Below are positions 24,621 to 24,832 of a stretch of 24,832 nucleotides of DNA, one piece after another. Position 1 is the stretch's first letter. Each line of letters begins with the position of its first letter. A program made the translations under genes and the position numbers. A model generated the notes under the pieces. It worked only from the letters and a program-made list of their open reading frames with translations. It had not been told where the DNA came from and searched no databases. Source of the DNA: JACCUZ01 sp038246575 (GTDB taxonomy: Bacteria; Actinomycetota; Actinomycetes; JACCUZ01); contig JBBRVU010000043.1 of assembly GCA_038246575.1 (NCBI GenBank), positions 1 through 24,832 on the forward strand. The letters run 5' to 3'.

Positions 24621-24626
24621 AGCCTA
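24621..24626 (-). promoter_or_regulatory. -10 box upstream of ppc
   Basis: Minus-strand TAGGCT (24626-24621) has the TANNNT form seen at the other leaderless genes. The base 8 nt on (24613) is the A of an in-frame ATC, not of a standard start codon. Confidence 0.4.
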
Positions 24627-24832
24627 GGAGGAGCAGGCCGGTGGGCCGGGGTAGTGCACGCAGGGTGAGACGTCGGCGGGGGCGGAGGGAGAAAGCGGCG
24701 GCTGCCGCCGATGGGAGGATGCGTGGTCGGGCGAACGGACGAGTGGCACGGCGGCCGATGTGGACGATGGTCGTCTCAACGGACTCCACCTGCCGGGGGG
24801 CAGGGGGAAACCGGGGGTAACTAGGGGGGACC
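24627..24832. other. Right-edge region upstream of ppc without a supported gene
   Basis: I find no reading frame with recognisable protein features here. The longest frames are shadows. The region is purine-rich in part (24680-24720) and holds a perfect 15-bp palindrome CGGCGGC-T-GCCGCCG (24696-24710), a short GACGA/TCGTC repeat near 24762-24774 and several G-runs at the right end. It may contain upstream promoter elements of ppc or the edge of the next gene. Confidence 0.5.

Noticed and set aside
24724..24825. A 33-codon plus-strand ORF at the right edge
   Set aside because: It is Gly/Arg-rich without domain, ribosome site or codon-bias support, and ends in G-runs.

Overview
The window is a GC-rich chromosomal segment of an actinobacterium, and almost all of it is housekeeping sequence. 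The evidence is the strong G/C third-position bias, frequent GTG starts, TANNNT -10 boxes placed 5-7 nt before start codons, an RpfB-type resuscitation factor, an actinobacterial protein O-mannosyltransferase and a CTC-type bL25. From memory, the order pmt / rsmI / metG-tatD-rpfB-ksgA-ispE and the cluster TetR / glmU-prs-rplY-pth resemble the Mycobacterium tuberculosis Rv1002c-Rv1019 region, with different insertions and the second cluster in the opposite orientation. I cannot fix the genus. I see no mobile element, CRISPR array, prophage or novel multigene defence system.

Layout. 1-306 is the 3' end of an unidentified gene. It converges, across a strong bidirectional hairpin terminator, on a frameshifted cation-efflux (CDF) gene that lies downstream of pmt on the minus strand. 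pmt and rsmI diverge from a 161-bp spacer that holds a large near-perfect dyad. The plus strand then carries rsmI (16S rRNA methylation), an AlaC-like aminotransferase, metG and tatD. A convergent alpha/beta hydrolase follows. Next comes a tight run of rpfB (cell-wall lytic resuscitation factor), ksgA (rRNA dimethylation), ispE (MEP isoprenoid pathway) and an ABC-F ATPase, and then a ComB-family gene.

13853-16285 is the most accessory-looking part. A MarR regulator is divergent from a frameshifted trans-aconitate methyltransferase gene, with two identical operator-like palindromes between them. A small VOC protein and a convergent TetR regulator with a 29-bp palindrome upstream follow. After tRNA-Gln(UUG) come glmU-prs (overlapping), rplY, pth, an endonuclease/exonuclease/phosphatase-family gene, and a convergent ppc (PEP carboxylase) that occupies the right end.

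The points most worth a second look are regulatory or sequence-integrity signals. Two tiny leaderless-looking ORFs end exactly on the start codons of ispE (ATGA) and glmU (GTGA). ppc has a leaderless-type promoter that points at an in-frame AUC rather than a standard start. The pmt/rsmI spacer contains a large dyad. GlmU has a 9-bp tandem repeat in its tail. Two genes, CDF and tam, carry several single-base indels in homopolymer runs, which are either recent decay or sequencing error.
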